Assembly: GCA_023014485.1 (NCBI GenBank)
Contig: JAJOZX010008801.1
Coordinates: 62,001-126,000 of the forward strand
From: Bathynomus jamesi
Lineage: Eukaryota; Arthropoda; Malacostraca; Isopoda; Cirolanidae
Length of the DNA: 64,000 nucleotides
Direction: 5' to 3'
Below are positions 10,541 to 20,977 of the stretch, piece after piece. Positions within the stretch are counted from its first letter, which is position 1, and each line of letters begins with the position of its first letter. The notes under the pieces are model-generated. The model saw nothing but the letters and a program-made list of their open reading frames with translations, was not told the DNA's origin and did not search any database. Position numbers and translations under genes: made by a program.

Positions 10541-11558
10541 GTCCGTTCTCATAGGAAATAAGATATAAGAGAATTGGACGAGAAAATAGTTTTAACTATA
10601 CATTACAAACGATACAATTAGCTTACCAATTAATCCAGTACATACTCAAATTGGTAAATCTTAAGGAAGCGTCCCGGGAAGTTTTTTGGATATAAAACAT
10701 GTTTTCCCGATGTATTTCTATGTGATTTATTCGAATTTGACATCGGTTTCAGTCGCAAATCACTCGTTTATGACTTTCCCCCACCTCCTCAACAAATATA
10801 ACCTAACCTAACCAGCCTAACCTAACCTAACCTAACCAACCTAACGTGTATATAAATGTTACCTACCCATTAATATCCTGGATTATACAATTTCGCCGCA
10901 TGGAGAAGGAAGTTGTGAAAGCAGTCCTCACAGTTCGGGAAGGCCTTTAAGAAGTACGCCCGTGATAGGTATCCAGGAAGAAAATTTTTCGGCTTCCGTA
11001 CTTAGGCGTTAATTTCTTATCTAATTTGCACACAACGCTGCCAGGCGCAAGAAATGCCGTCCACTTTAAAAACGTTAATTAAAATTACTTATCCTTAATA
11101 TAAATAAAAACGCGAGGGTGCATTTTATTGAGAAAAATATAATCTTTCATATTATTAATATGTTAAATCTCTGTACTACGTATTAAGAACCGGGACCTTT
11201 TTCCTTAAGATTATCCCTCAAATTGCATTCCATTCCGTTCACACATTTCTGATCGTCTTCGTAAGCTGTCGGTTACGTTTTGAAGTGTTTTCGCACTAAT
11301 TTTGTTACGCTGATCTGTAATTTTTTTCTTTTAACTGCTCCATCGTTCGAGGCCTTGACTCATAAACAACGAACTCTAAATGACCACAAAAAGAAGTCAA
11401 GTGAGGTTAAATCAGGGCTTCGCGGCGGCTATTTCATCACGATCAATTCTGTTATATCTTATTTCCCTATGAGAACCGACTTTTGTTACACCCTATATAC
11501 TGTATATATATATATACACACACATTTAACTGCAATGACCACGCAGTATATTAATGTG
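10541..11558. other. No gene recognised; contains a telomere-like tract at 10801-10845
   Basis: A (CCTAA)n-type tract with AG/AA interruptions occupies 10801-10845. A weak pair of GGAAGC ends (10665 and 10997) surrounds it, which could be an older GG-end element, but the flanks give no clean duplication. The frame at 11280-11561 shows no family motif. Confidence 0.4.
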
Positions 11559-11771
11559 TAGAAACGACGTAAGTCTAGAGGAGTGTTCTGCACACGAGGA
11601 AGAGAAATTGCGACTTCTGACTATCGAGGCTCTGTGGTGTAGTGGTTAGCATATCTGACCGGCAATTGGAAGATCCTGGGTTCGATTCCCGGGCGGGTGC
11701 CTCATTTTTCATTTGTTCGTTATTTCTCTTCCTCGTGTGCAGAACACTCCTCTATACTTACGTCGTTTCTA
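11559..11771 (+). repeat. tRNA-like unit framed by 45-50 bp inverted arms
   Basis: Arms containing acgaggaagagaaat and gaggagtgttctgcac are inverted copies at 11559-11608 and 11722-11771. Between them, 11628-11702 has an A-box region TGTGGTGTAGTGGTTAGC and a perfect B-box GGTTCGATTCC (11679-11689). The acceptor ends pair only partly and the anticodon stem is poor, so a working tRNA is unlikely. The layout is an undamaged version of what is mirrored at 3158-3402. It ends at a TA microsatellite. Confidence 0.72.
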
Positions 11772-12089
11772 TATATATATATATATATGCAAACGTTTAG
11801 TACCATTAAGAGTGTACTTTATTAAGAACATACTTTAGGCGAATTTTTCAGAATCCAGACGCAGTTCGGAGACATTTCATAAGAGCATGTCTCCGAACTA
11901 TGTCTGGGTTCTGGAATTTTATCTTACTTTATTATTATCACTTAATGTAATTGCACGATGTGGAGTCTAGCAATAATAGCTACATATTTTACGCTAATAC
12001 AAATTAGTATATTTCGGAACATGTGACGTCATAACGAAACAATCATACTCTATATTTTGTTTGCAATTACTTATTTCTTCCTTGTACTT

Positions 12090-12091
<2 letters not shown>

Positions 12092-12147
<56 letters not shown>
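12092..12147. repeat. (TA)n microsatellite
   Basis: About 55 bp of pure TA. It is followed by an AT-rich segment rich in TAATTAATTAC words, possibly an old palindromic DNA transposon whose far end I could not place. Confidence 0.85.
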
Positions 12148-12148
<1 letters not shown>

Positions 12149-12295
12149 CATGGGGCAATTACTTGATCAATGTAATTAATTAAAATTACAATTACTTAGT
12201 AAAGTAATTAATTACATTTACAAAGAATTGCATTTTTTTCATAAATACACCTTATTTGATTTACGTCATACTTTTCTGCCTACTGTAGATATTTT

Positions 12296-12521
12296 GGACC
12301 TTTTCCAGTTTGTGTACCGTTTTTCATATAATTTATTTTTGATTGGTCATACAACCGCCGTCGATTATAACAACTTTTTAAGAGAGGTAAGTTCTTGATA
12401 ACCTAACCTAACCTAACCTAACCTAACCTTCTGTTTTACTCTATGCTGTGCCTAACAGAAGCAAAGAAATACTACAAAGTTGCATAACTGTAGAAAACGG
12501 TACATAAACTGGAAAAGGTCC
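12296..12521. mobile_element. GG-end element with telomere-like array, TSD GATATTTT/GATATTTC
   Basis: Ends GGACCTTTTCCAGTTTGTG and its inverse (one mismatch in the first 25 bp) enclose 226 bp. The flanks GATATTTT and GATATTTC match at 7 of 8. The interior carries a (CCTAA)n array at 12401-12428, as in the 4834-5290 element, but not the AAAATATCACGAC module. No coding capacity is visible. Confidence 0.82.
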
Positions 12522-12785
12522 GATATTTCAATTCCATTTTCAGTTTTGGCCATCATCATCTTCAATGAAAACTAGATAATATTAGGTTAATAAAATGTAC
12601 TCTTTTTGTAACATTGCACGGAACTGTATTTTTCATGGAGCAATTCTTGCTATGGAACATTGGACATAATATGCGTTACGTATGTGATATGGCCAAATAA
12701 AACCAAAGAGAAGGCACTCAAAAAAATACTAATATAAGACAAAAGAAGTGGCATTCATTTTATTAAAATAATAAGGGCAAAAAAG

Positions 12786-12988
12786 GGATCACCTGAAGAT
12801 CAGGGCCCTCAGCCTTCGTTAGTTAGCCTTATAAGGCTAACTAACGAAAATATCACGACTTAACCTAACTAATCGTCAAGGGCGTACAGTTGACCTAACG
12901 ATTGGTTAGGTTAAGTCGTGATATTTTCGTTAGTTAGCTTTATAAGGCTAAGTAAAGAAGGCTGGGGGCCCTCATCTTCAGATGATCC
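12786..12988. mobile_element. GG-end foldback element (type D)
   Basis: Same end (GGATCACCTGAAGATCA) and inner arms as the copy at 9418. The right end carries two changes (GATGATCC). The flanks do not show a clear 8-bp duplication, so the target duplication has decayed or the copy is recombinant. Confidence 0.8.
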
Positions 12989-13849
12989 GAAAGCTCCCTC
13001 AAACATGATGAGCGAGTAGTTTAAACTATAAGTATGACTCATTAACTTTAATATTCATGAAATTGAAAGTAATTAATTGTAATTATATCAGTTACCTTGG
13101 TTTCCTAATGTAACTAATGAACAATTCGGACGAATTTTTAAGAAGGAAAGAGGTATAATAAAAAATAAGAATAATATCTCGCCGCGGTCACACGAAATGT
13201 AAGAAAAATTTCTGAAGTTCTAAAATAAATATATACCTCCCGTTTAGTGTTCCACGATTGGAAGAGTTTTGAATAAATTTAGGTCGATTTTGGTAAGAAA
13301 TTAATATAAATTAATGTAAATTAATAGAAATAAATTTATTATCAATTAATAAAAATAATTGGTAAGTGAGAGGATGTGATTAAATGATTTTTAACGAGGC
13401 TAATTGAATTTGCAGCACGCTAAATCAGTCCATGTAATTAGCAGTGTATAAAAGAAGCGTTCATTAACAGTATTTAACGCCTAGTCAGTAAATAAATGAA
13501 TTATCATAATTTAGTAATAACTTAGATTTTTCTATAATTGGTCCAGACTTGAAGAATCTTTACCAAATATGTGACGAACGGCAGAAAGAGTTGTAACCTC
13601 GCGACCAACCACCTCTTGTGTCTGAGGAGATTGTAACTATCTTGGTTAGCCAGCCTGTTCCTCAAATTAATCCATAAGCAAGCCACTAATTTCACGATCA
13701 GTGCGGCCGTGAAAGACCTCTGACGTAGGTTAGGAAAAAGCCTTAATCTCGCATTTGGAAGGACTAAAATTTTTAGGTGCACGGTTGTTTAGCTTGGAGA
13801 GCAGCTTGGTTTTATAGGCTACGTAATCTAATGGTTTTGGGCGCTCTGA
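12989..13849. other. No feature recognised
   Basis: AT-rich DNA. The minus frame at 13522-13782 has no recognisable motif. Nothing supports an exon. Confidence 0.4.
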
Positions 13850-15690
13850 TGTTTGATTTATGCTCCTTTTGTTAGTTTAGAATTATTACGCAAAACAATA
13901 ACTACAGTATTATATTACACACTAGAATTAGAAAGGAAAAGAAGAACTGATTTAATGTACCAAAAAGTTAAGGACATAAATAGATGGAAAAGAAGTAGCT
14001 TGGGTGTGCGAGAAATAGAGGGGAGAAATGGAAAAAAATTGAAAAGACCAGAAGATATAAGGAAGAGATGATTGAATATATTGAAGAACTGTATGATAAT
14101 GAGAACAAACCTAATAACATCGAAATGGAGGAAGCAGATGAGGTGGAAGTAGATTGTATGGGACCGGACATATTGGAAAGAGAAGTAGAGATGGCTGTAA
14201 AAGACCTAAGAAATGCAAGGCCACAGGACCAGATGATGTACCAGCAGAACTTCTGAAAAGTCTTGAGGGTAATGCTAGAGAGGAGGTGAATGTATTGTGC
14301 AGAAACATGTATGAAAGTGGAGACTGGCCTGCTAACTTTATGAGAGTCCTCTATGATTACTATCCCCAAGAAACCCGAGAGCCACCATGTGTTCAGAATT
14401 TTGAACCATAAGCTTGGTCAGCCTTGCATCAAAAATAATGCTAAGGATAGTAACCAGAAGACTAACGAACAGAGCTGAGCAGTACATTGGAGAGGATCAG
14501 TTTGGATTTAAGTCAAAATGCGGAACAAGAGGAGCTATTGGTATTATGAGAATGATGGGAGAGAGAGTGCTGGAACATCATCAGGAAATGTTTGTTTGTT
14601 TTATTGACTTTGAAAAAGCTTTTGACAGAGTCCAGTGGAGGAAACTAATGGAAATACTGTATTCAAGAATATTAATGTTGACTGGAGGGACTGTAGGCTG
14701 ATAAAAAATCTCTATCTTGGGCAGACTGTGAATGTTATAGTTGCAGGAGGAGAATCGGAGCCTGGATTGGTTGGGAGAGGGGTCAGGCAAGGATGCTCAC
14801 TATTCCCCGTGTTATTTAACATCTATGCGGAAGCAATGATAATTATAGAAGCACTCAGATCTGGAAGAGGAAATTAGAGTGGGAGGTAAATTGGTAAAAT
14901 CTGTAAGGTTTGCGGATGACAAGGCATTTGTTTGTAGTACTGAGGAAGGACTGCAAAGAATGGTCAATACCTTGACAACAACGGCGGAAGAGTTCGGAAT
15001 GAGAATTAATGAGACCAAGACAAAAGGTAATGAAAATTGCAAGAAGGAAAGGAGCACAAATGAACCTAACGATAGGAAATCGGACCTTAGAAGAAGCTGA
15101 GCAGTTTAAATATCTGGGAAGTTTATTAACCAACAATGGAGATTACAATAAGGAAGTAAGATCTAGAATTGGTATGGGTAAGGTAGCTTTTGAGAAACAG
15201 AAAAGGCTACTTACAGGTAAACTCAACTTGAAGCTGAAGAAAAGGTTAGTAAAAAGCTTGATACGGAGTGTGGTACTGTATGGAGCAGAAACATGGACAC
15301 TGAAAACAACTGAAAGAAACTCTTGTAAAATTTTGTAATGTGGATTTGGAGAAGAATGCTAAAGATAAGCTGGAGGAACACCAAAGTAATGAGGAAGTAC
15401 CGCAACAGGTGAGGGAGGAAAGAAGACTCATTAAGATGATAAGAAGAAGACAGAAGAAATGGATCGGACACGTGTTGAGAGGAGAAGGATTGTTGAAGGA
15501 GTTGATAGAGGGGATATGAAGATAGAAAGCCGAGGGGAAGGAAAAGTAAAACAATACTGGATGATTTGAAGACAGGCAGGAGCTACCATGAGATGAAAAG
15601 GATAGCTCAGGATAGAACACTTTGGCGGGACACACGAGTTGGACCTGCCTGATAGGCAGAACACGATAGATGAATGGATTACACACTAAT
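13850..15690 (+). pseudogene. LINE ORF2 remnant (reverse transcriptase and C-terminus)
   Basis: In shifting frames, the order is GPDDVPAELLKSL (RT start, about 14240), EDQFGFK (14490), CFIDFEKAFDRVQW (14595), GVRQGCSLFPVLFNIYAE (14780), RFADDKAF (14908, catalytic aspartates kept), KYLGSLLTNNGDYNKEV (15107), YGAETWTLK, then KKWIGHVLRGEG (15455) and a GRSYHEMKR tail. At least five frameshifts or stops are present. The clade is unclear (RTE-like or related). A 3' fragment of the same family is at 22103-22250. The endonuclease domain is missing. Confidence 0.85.
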
Positions 15691-15837
15691 GCATTGATTT
15701 TGAAATTTTACGTATGTGCTACACATTTTTCTGTAATATAGAGGTAAAAAATAGTTATTTTTGGATAGAATTTATAAATACAAAATATTAAACTTTATAA
15801 AATCGATTTCATAGTCTTTAAAAGCATTTATTTTACA

Positions 15838-15893
15838 CTAGCGGAGCGACCCGGCGTTGCCGGGTGTATGTTGAACGCTATATATATATATAT
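15838..15893 (+). repeat. CCCGGCGTTGCCGGG hairpin module before a TA/T tract
   Basis: Starts actagcggagcgacccggcg and runs into TA repeats. Its reverse complement occurs at 22005-22040, also against a TA tract. The word resembles the head of a family whose other end has a (c)acccaggtgcacaacctcg phrase (see 17938-18120); the link is inference. Confidence 0.55.
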
Positions 15894-16177
15894 TTTTTTT
15901 ATTTTTTTTTTTTAGTTCAGGAAGAACCGATTCGCCTCTATTTAAAGGGCATATCTCAGCGGAAAAACAAAGAAAAAGTGAGAGGAAAGACAGAGGAAAA
16001 AGAGGGTGGAGGGGACAGTCGAAGTGGAAAAAGACCAAGGATGACAAGGACTGCAGGGTCGAGCCCCATCATCCTTGGGTGCTAGGGCCGGGAGGGCGCA
16101 CGTGAAACCTCCAGGAACAAGCACGTACAAACGAGCACAAAGAGCACTCAAGAGCACGAGCTTAGAACCCCCTTGCG

Positions 16178-16219
<42 letters not shown>

Positions 16220-16222
<3 letters not shown>

Positions 16223-16500
16223 GTGCACCTGGGTGTTAAATGCCCGGTTAGGTTAATTGAATGCCCGGTTAGGTCACCTGTACGCCCTTGACGATTGGTT
16301 AGGTTAAGTCGTGATATATTCGTTAGCTTTAACGAAAATATCACGACTCAAACCTAACCATCGTCAAAGGCGTACAATTAACCTAACTGGGCATTCAATT
16401 AATCTAATCGGGCATTCATTTGGCCTAACCGGGCATTTAATTAACCTACTCGGGCATTCAGCTGACCTAACTTGGCATTCAATTAACCTAACCGGGCATA
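16220..16500. mobile_element. Foldback copy of the shared module with GGGCATTCAATTAACCTAACC repeats
   Basis: The centre is CGTTAGCTTTAACG near 16320-16334. On both sides the module (AATATCACGAC, CCTAACC, ATCGTCAA, GGCGTACA) reads outward. It then passes into about 20-bp tandem units containing GGGCATTCA and TTAACCTA, one or two on the left and about six on the right. The left edge is GTTGTGCACCTGGGTGTT after a TA tract. No GG end or target duplication is visible, and a LINE 3' end abuts it directly. Confidence 0.7.
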
Positions 16501-17011
16501 TTTCACAGCCAAGATTGATGGCTGCAAAGAACTCAACTACTGGGAAAGACTACGCAAACTAAATCTGTACTCCCTGGAAAGAAGAAGAGAGAGGTATACC
16601 ATAATCTACATATGGAAAATTATCGAAAAACTGGTACCAAACCTCAAACAAAACCCAATTACCATCCAGACAACGCTGGAAAATAGGAAAGGCAGAATGT
16701 GTAGTGTTCCCGAATTAAAGGCCCGACAAGGGACCTCCTCAACTCTGAAGGAAAATAGCTTGGTTGTCGGGGGGCGAAGAATTTCCAACCAGCTTCCAAA
16801 GGACCTCAGAAACATTACAGGGGTCAAAGTTGAAGTCTTCAAGAGAAGACGATGCCTGGCTCAGGACGGTACCAGATGAGCCGGGTGTACATGGCTATGT
16901 ACGATGGAGAGAGCAAGAGCAACTCGCTCCTCCACCAAGCCAGGACTAGAGGCGGGACCACCAGTTTGACCTTCGTGTGAAGAAAGACTGACGCACGGAA
17001 CCCAAACAAGG

Positions 17012-17012
<1 letters not shown>
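16501..17012 (+). pseudogene. LINE ORF2 C-terminus and 3' end
   Basis: Across two frames the sequence gives WERLRKLNLYSLERRRER, IIYIWKIIEKL, GRRISNQLPKDLRN and DEPGVHGYVRW, a C-terminal pattern common in CR1/Rex-type LINEs. The 3' terminus is caagcttgacc-like text with cacggaacccaaacaagg, then a TA microsatellite. The same end is at 40547-40715 (plus) and, with far more of the ORF, at 45705-48965 (minus). Confidence 0.82.
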
Positions 17013-17065
<53 letters not shown>

Positions 17066-17071
17066 ATAAAC

Positions 17072-17937
17072 GGATCACGTTAAGAATGGCGAACCCATAA
17101 CGGTGTTGGTTCCCTATTCTTGATATGGAAACTTTTGGGTTTGCTATTCTTAACATGGAGAATTTTGTAAAAACCTATTCTTTACATGAGATATATATAA
17201 TCCGATTATAAAGCCTCTTATCGTTAGTTACTAAGTTACAAAAAATATGTTTGGAAATATCGTACGTTTGGAAATATCGTACGTATCTTATCGTACGTAA
17301 AGCGACTTAAAGTTACAGAAAATATGTATCGCATTCATCTACTGCAAATTTGTAAAGAAACTTGATTTTTTTTCAGTTTTATTTAATACTGTTATCTGAA
17401 ATTTTTCACTTTACAACCCCAACAAAATTCGGAGCTATTGAAGAATAGGGACCCCCAGCCTTCTTTAGTTAGGCTTATAAAGCTAACTAACGAAAATATC
17501 ACGACCTAACCTAACCACTCGTTAGGTTAACTGTACGCCCTTGATGATTGGTTAGGTTAGGTCATGATATTTTCGTTAGTTAGCCTTATAAAGCTAACTA
17601 AAGGAGGCTGGGGTCCCTATTCTTTAATAGCTCCCAAAATTTTGCGCCACCATTGCATCACAATATCCTTTCCATTAAAATCCTATTGTTTTATTATGCT
17701 AGGCCAACTAATTTTTTAAAGTGGCTTCTATTAAATATTTCAATTTCTCTTAATAATATTTTTTTTTCGAAGTATTTTTCCTGTTGAAACATTAGGTTTG
17801 CCATTCTTAACTTATTGAATTTTGGGTTCGCTATTCTTAACTTGTTGAATTTTGGGTTCGCTATTCTTAACATGTTTAATTTTGGGTTCGCCATTCTTAA
17901 CATGAGGTAAATGGGTTCGCTATTCTTAACCTGATCC
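17072..17937. mobile_element. GG-end element with end-derived tandem repeats (type G), TSD TAATAAAC
   Basis: The ends GGATCACGTTAAGAATGGCG and GGATCAGGTTAAGAATAGCG (right end read inward) enclose 866 bp. TAATAAAC is duplicated exactly at 17064-17071 and 17938-17945. Next to the right end the motif GGGTTCGCTATTCTTAAC is repeated about five times (17800-17937), with two or three copies at the left (17100-17190). A type E foldback (17431-17634) is nested inside. No transposase is readable. Confidence 0.86.
17431..17634. mobile_element. GG-end foldback (type E), nested, TSD CAAAATTC/CAAAATTT
   Basis: Ends GGAGCTATTGAAGAATAGGG and inner arms match the element at 9811-10013. The flanks match at 7 of 8 bases. 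It sits inside the type G element, so type E moved after type G. Confidence 0.86.
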
Positions 17938-18120
17938 TAATAAACCTAACCTAACCAATCGTCAAGGGCGTACAGTTGACCTAACTGGGCATTCAATTAA
18001 CCTAACCGGGCATTCAACACCCAGGTGCACAACCTCGGGACCTAATCAATATGTGTGTGAAGTTTCATGTTTGTGTTAACCCCTCCGTCATGGCCTTGGT
18101 TGGTTCGAAGTTCTTGGGGG
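17938..18120 (+). repeat. Half copy of the shared module joined to a SINE-like tail
   Basis: Begins ctaacctaaccaatcgtc, then GGGCATTCA units, then CACCCAGGTGCACAACCTCG and gggacctaatcaatatgtg with gtgaagtttcatg. The second half recurs at 22685-22750 and 23480-23540, where it runs into tails like those of RTE-type or SINE repeats. Confidence 0.6.
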
Positions 18121-19950
18121 TTCTGGTTAGGTGGCAGCAACGGATTTGTATTTGTTACTTGCAGTAGTTTCTTCTATAGTACTCCCCGAGTTCTTCTATA
18201 GTGGTTCGGAGGATTCTGGGAGGCTTACTAAATTCTCTGAAGGTTCCCCGATTCTTCTTATATTATAACGTATCGGGAAATTATTTTTCTCTATTTAAGA
18301 CTAAGTTCTCTGAAGAGAGCAAGGCTCGAAGGAGAAGATAAAGACTTTCTTACTGTAATTTACTGCTAAAATGTACAGGTAGTGCTCAGCCTCTAAGTCT
18401 AATTCTGAATGAACATGGAAGAAATTTTGTGGGTTTATATACCCATAATTTGCTGACATCATTATTATTAAAGGTTGACTTGTGTCGTTTGTATTCTCTA
18501 TAGGCTGCATTATTTTTGCACAATATTTGAAAATAAAGTAAATTTTTTTGCTGTGGCAATGTTTAAACAGATAAACAAGATATTTGAAGATGAAGCCATA
18601 TTTTCACCTTAAACCGCGTATTTTCAGATCTGATGTTATCATGATTTGCCGAGTTAATTAGAAGTGGAAATTGAACTATGCATCTTTACACTAAAATATG
18701 CATATGAGCAAAAATTAAAGGTTTAAGATTTACAATTAAATGCTTAGGCAAAACATGACTTCATCTTTTATAACGAAGAGAGAATGTATACAAAACATGA
18801 ACATTGCAAAATTTAATCAGGATTCATTATTAAGGTAAATCTAAAAAAAATGATTAAGAAATTTTAAGAAGAACAAGTCACCAATTATTTGGCAAAATAG
18901 GAAGCAAATCAAAAATTTATCCCAACGAAAAAATAATAAAAAAGTAATAATATCGCCGAGTATACATTCTTAAATGGCGACATAGTGTCGGGTCGTACAT
19001 TGAGTGCAACCAAAGTACATCACTGAGTACATTGTAATTTTGGTTTACTATAACTATGATTATAATTACCAATTAATTCACATTCACTTATTGTCGTTAA
19101 TTACAGTTTCATTAAAGTGCATTAATTACATCATATTAAATTACAGTTAATTACAATTAAACAGTTAACTATAGTTTTAGTGTTTCATATTTATATTAGA
19201 ATAACTATTATTTTAGGATTTAGCACAAAGTACATGGGCACATATATATAACATAACGCACATAATATATAACATAATAATGTTTTCGGATTAGAAGCAA
19301 GTAAGAGAGGAGATTTCGTATTCAGATGCCCGCTTTTGGCGTCGTCATCGGAATTCGAACACTTGCGTCAGCATGAACGAATATCTTGCGAGAAATTAAA
19401 TAATTAAGAAAAAATTAAAAATATACATGTGAACGTACTTATATGTAAGTAACTACGTACGTAATCATGATCATTAGCGGACATGTACGAATGCATAAAG
19501 TTTTGTACACATATCGGTAGTCACACAATAGGTTGTGTGCGTGATATATAGACGGACACGAGTAAAAATGGACTGATCTGTCAATAGGGCACAGGTAGAC
19601 AATAAAAGATAATGGAAATAAAAGATAATGGTCAAGAAAGGAAATGGGCGTATGAATGAACAACATATAAATAATAATATGTTAAAGAATTTACCATACA
19701 TTAAATACTAAAGACATCCAAACTTGCATTATGCGAGTTTGGTCCTTATGTAAAAATGAATATTTGAATATAAAGATTATATAAATATAAGAACTGTATG
19801 AATATAATAAATATAAAGATTGTAATGAATATAAGGATTTATATAAAGATTATATAAATACACGGATTAGGTAAACATGTGGATTATATAAATATAAGAA
19901 TTATATAGGAATTATTCATTGTTCATTTTACATTTGTAACTGCTTCCATT
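18121..19950. other. No gene or repeat recognised
   Basis: AT-rich DNA. There is a small local duplication around cttctatagt (18170-18205) and TAATTAC-rich text at 19040-19170. Several short open frames exist but none shows a domain motif. Confidence 0.45.
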
Positions 19951-20047
19951 TTGGACCTAAAGCTAACGAAAATATCACGACTTAACCTAACCAATCATCA
20001 AGGGCGTACAGTTGACCTAACCGGGCATTCAACATTCAGGTGCACAA
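19951..20047 (+). repeat. Single copy of the shared module abutting a LINE
   Basis: AGCTAACG, AAAATATCACGAC, TTAACCTAACCAATC, GGGCGTACAG, one GGGCATTCA unit, then tcaggtgcacaacct. This is one arm only, with no inverted partner. It directly precedes the Jockey-like LINE fragment. Confidence 0.7.
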
Positions 20048-20946
20048 CCTATGTCACATTTAATGGCAAGTCATCCAAAAACAAGCTTTTGCCGAACGGG
20101 GTCCCTGAAGGCTCTGTTCTCTCACCAACACTGCTCAACTTATACATGCATGACATTCCAACACCCATAGATAACAAGCTTACCTTATCATCATATGCAG
20201 ATGACATCACTCTAACATCCACCCACAACAACATCGACACTGCTACAAATAACCTACAAACATACATAAACAGTATACAAGACTGGCGGCTCACACACAA
20301 TGGACTCAAGTAGCGCCCATAAAATCAACCATCACTTGCTAACAAGTAACACAAAAGAACACCAGATAACTCCACAGATTACACTAACCAACACCAACAT
20401 TCCACACACTCATAGGACCAAAATACTTGGGGTCACATGCAACACATCATTATATTTTGCAAACTACATTCAGGACATTAAAAACAAATGTACGTCAAGA
20501 CTTAACACGCTTAGGGTACTAACAGGCACAAACTTTGGACACCAGCAGGAAACAACATCACTCATATACAAACAATATATTCGCTTAGTTATGGACTATG
20601 CTAGCCCGATGCTGCGCACCCATTATCTCAAACACACATAAACACCTTACAGACAATACAAAACAACGCATTTCGTATCATTACAGGATGTACTCAAACA
20701 ACGCCAATAGAATACCTGTACACAGAAACAAAAATACTGAAAGTTAGGGAACATTTAGACATGAGGGGCGCACAATTCATGGCAGCAGCGACAACTTACC
20801 CACAACACCCTTGCCACTACATGTACAATCATGCACCAACACCTCGCACCATTAAAGTAACACCAGAGAGACATTATAACCAAATACTCCATTCCATACC
20901 ACACCCCACAGACATCACACAGTACGGAAAACACACACACACCACA

Positions 20947-20977
<31 letters not shown>

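Noticed and set aside
11628..11702. Functional tRNA gene
   Set aside because: The promoter boxes are good, but acceptor and anticodon stems pair poorly and the unit is embedded in a repeat with inverted arms, so I call it tRNA-like only.
5101..12428. Former chromosome end or fusion point
   Set aside because: The telomere-like arrays lie inside elements with 8-bp duplications and are short, so transposition explains them better.
15246..15686. 146-residue minus-strand protein
   Set aside because: Antisense shadow of the LINE C-terminal region on the plus strand.
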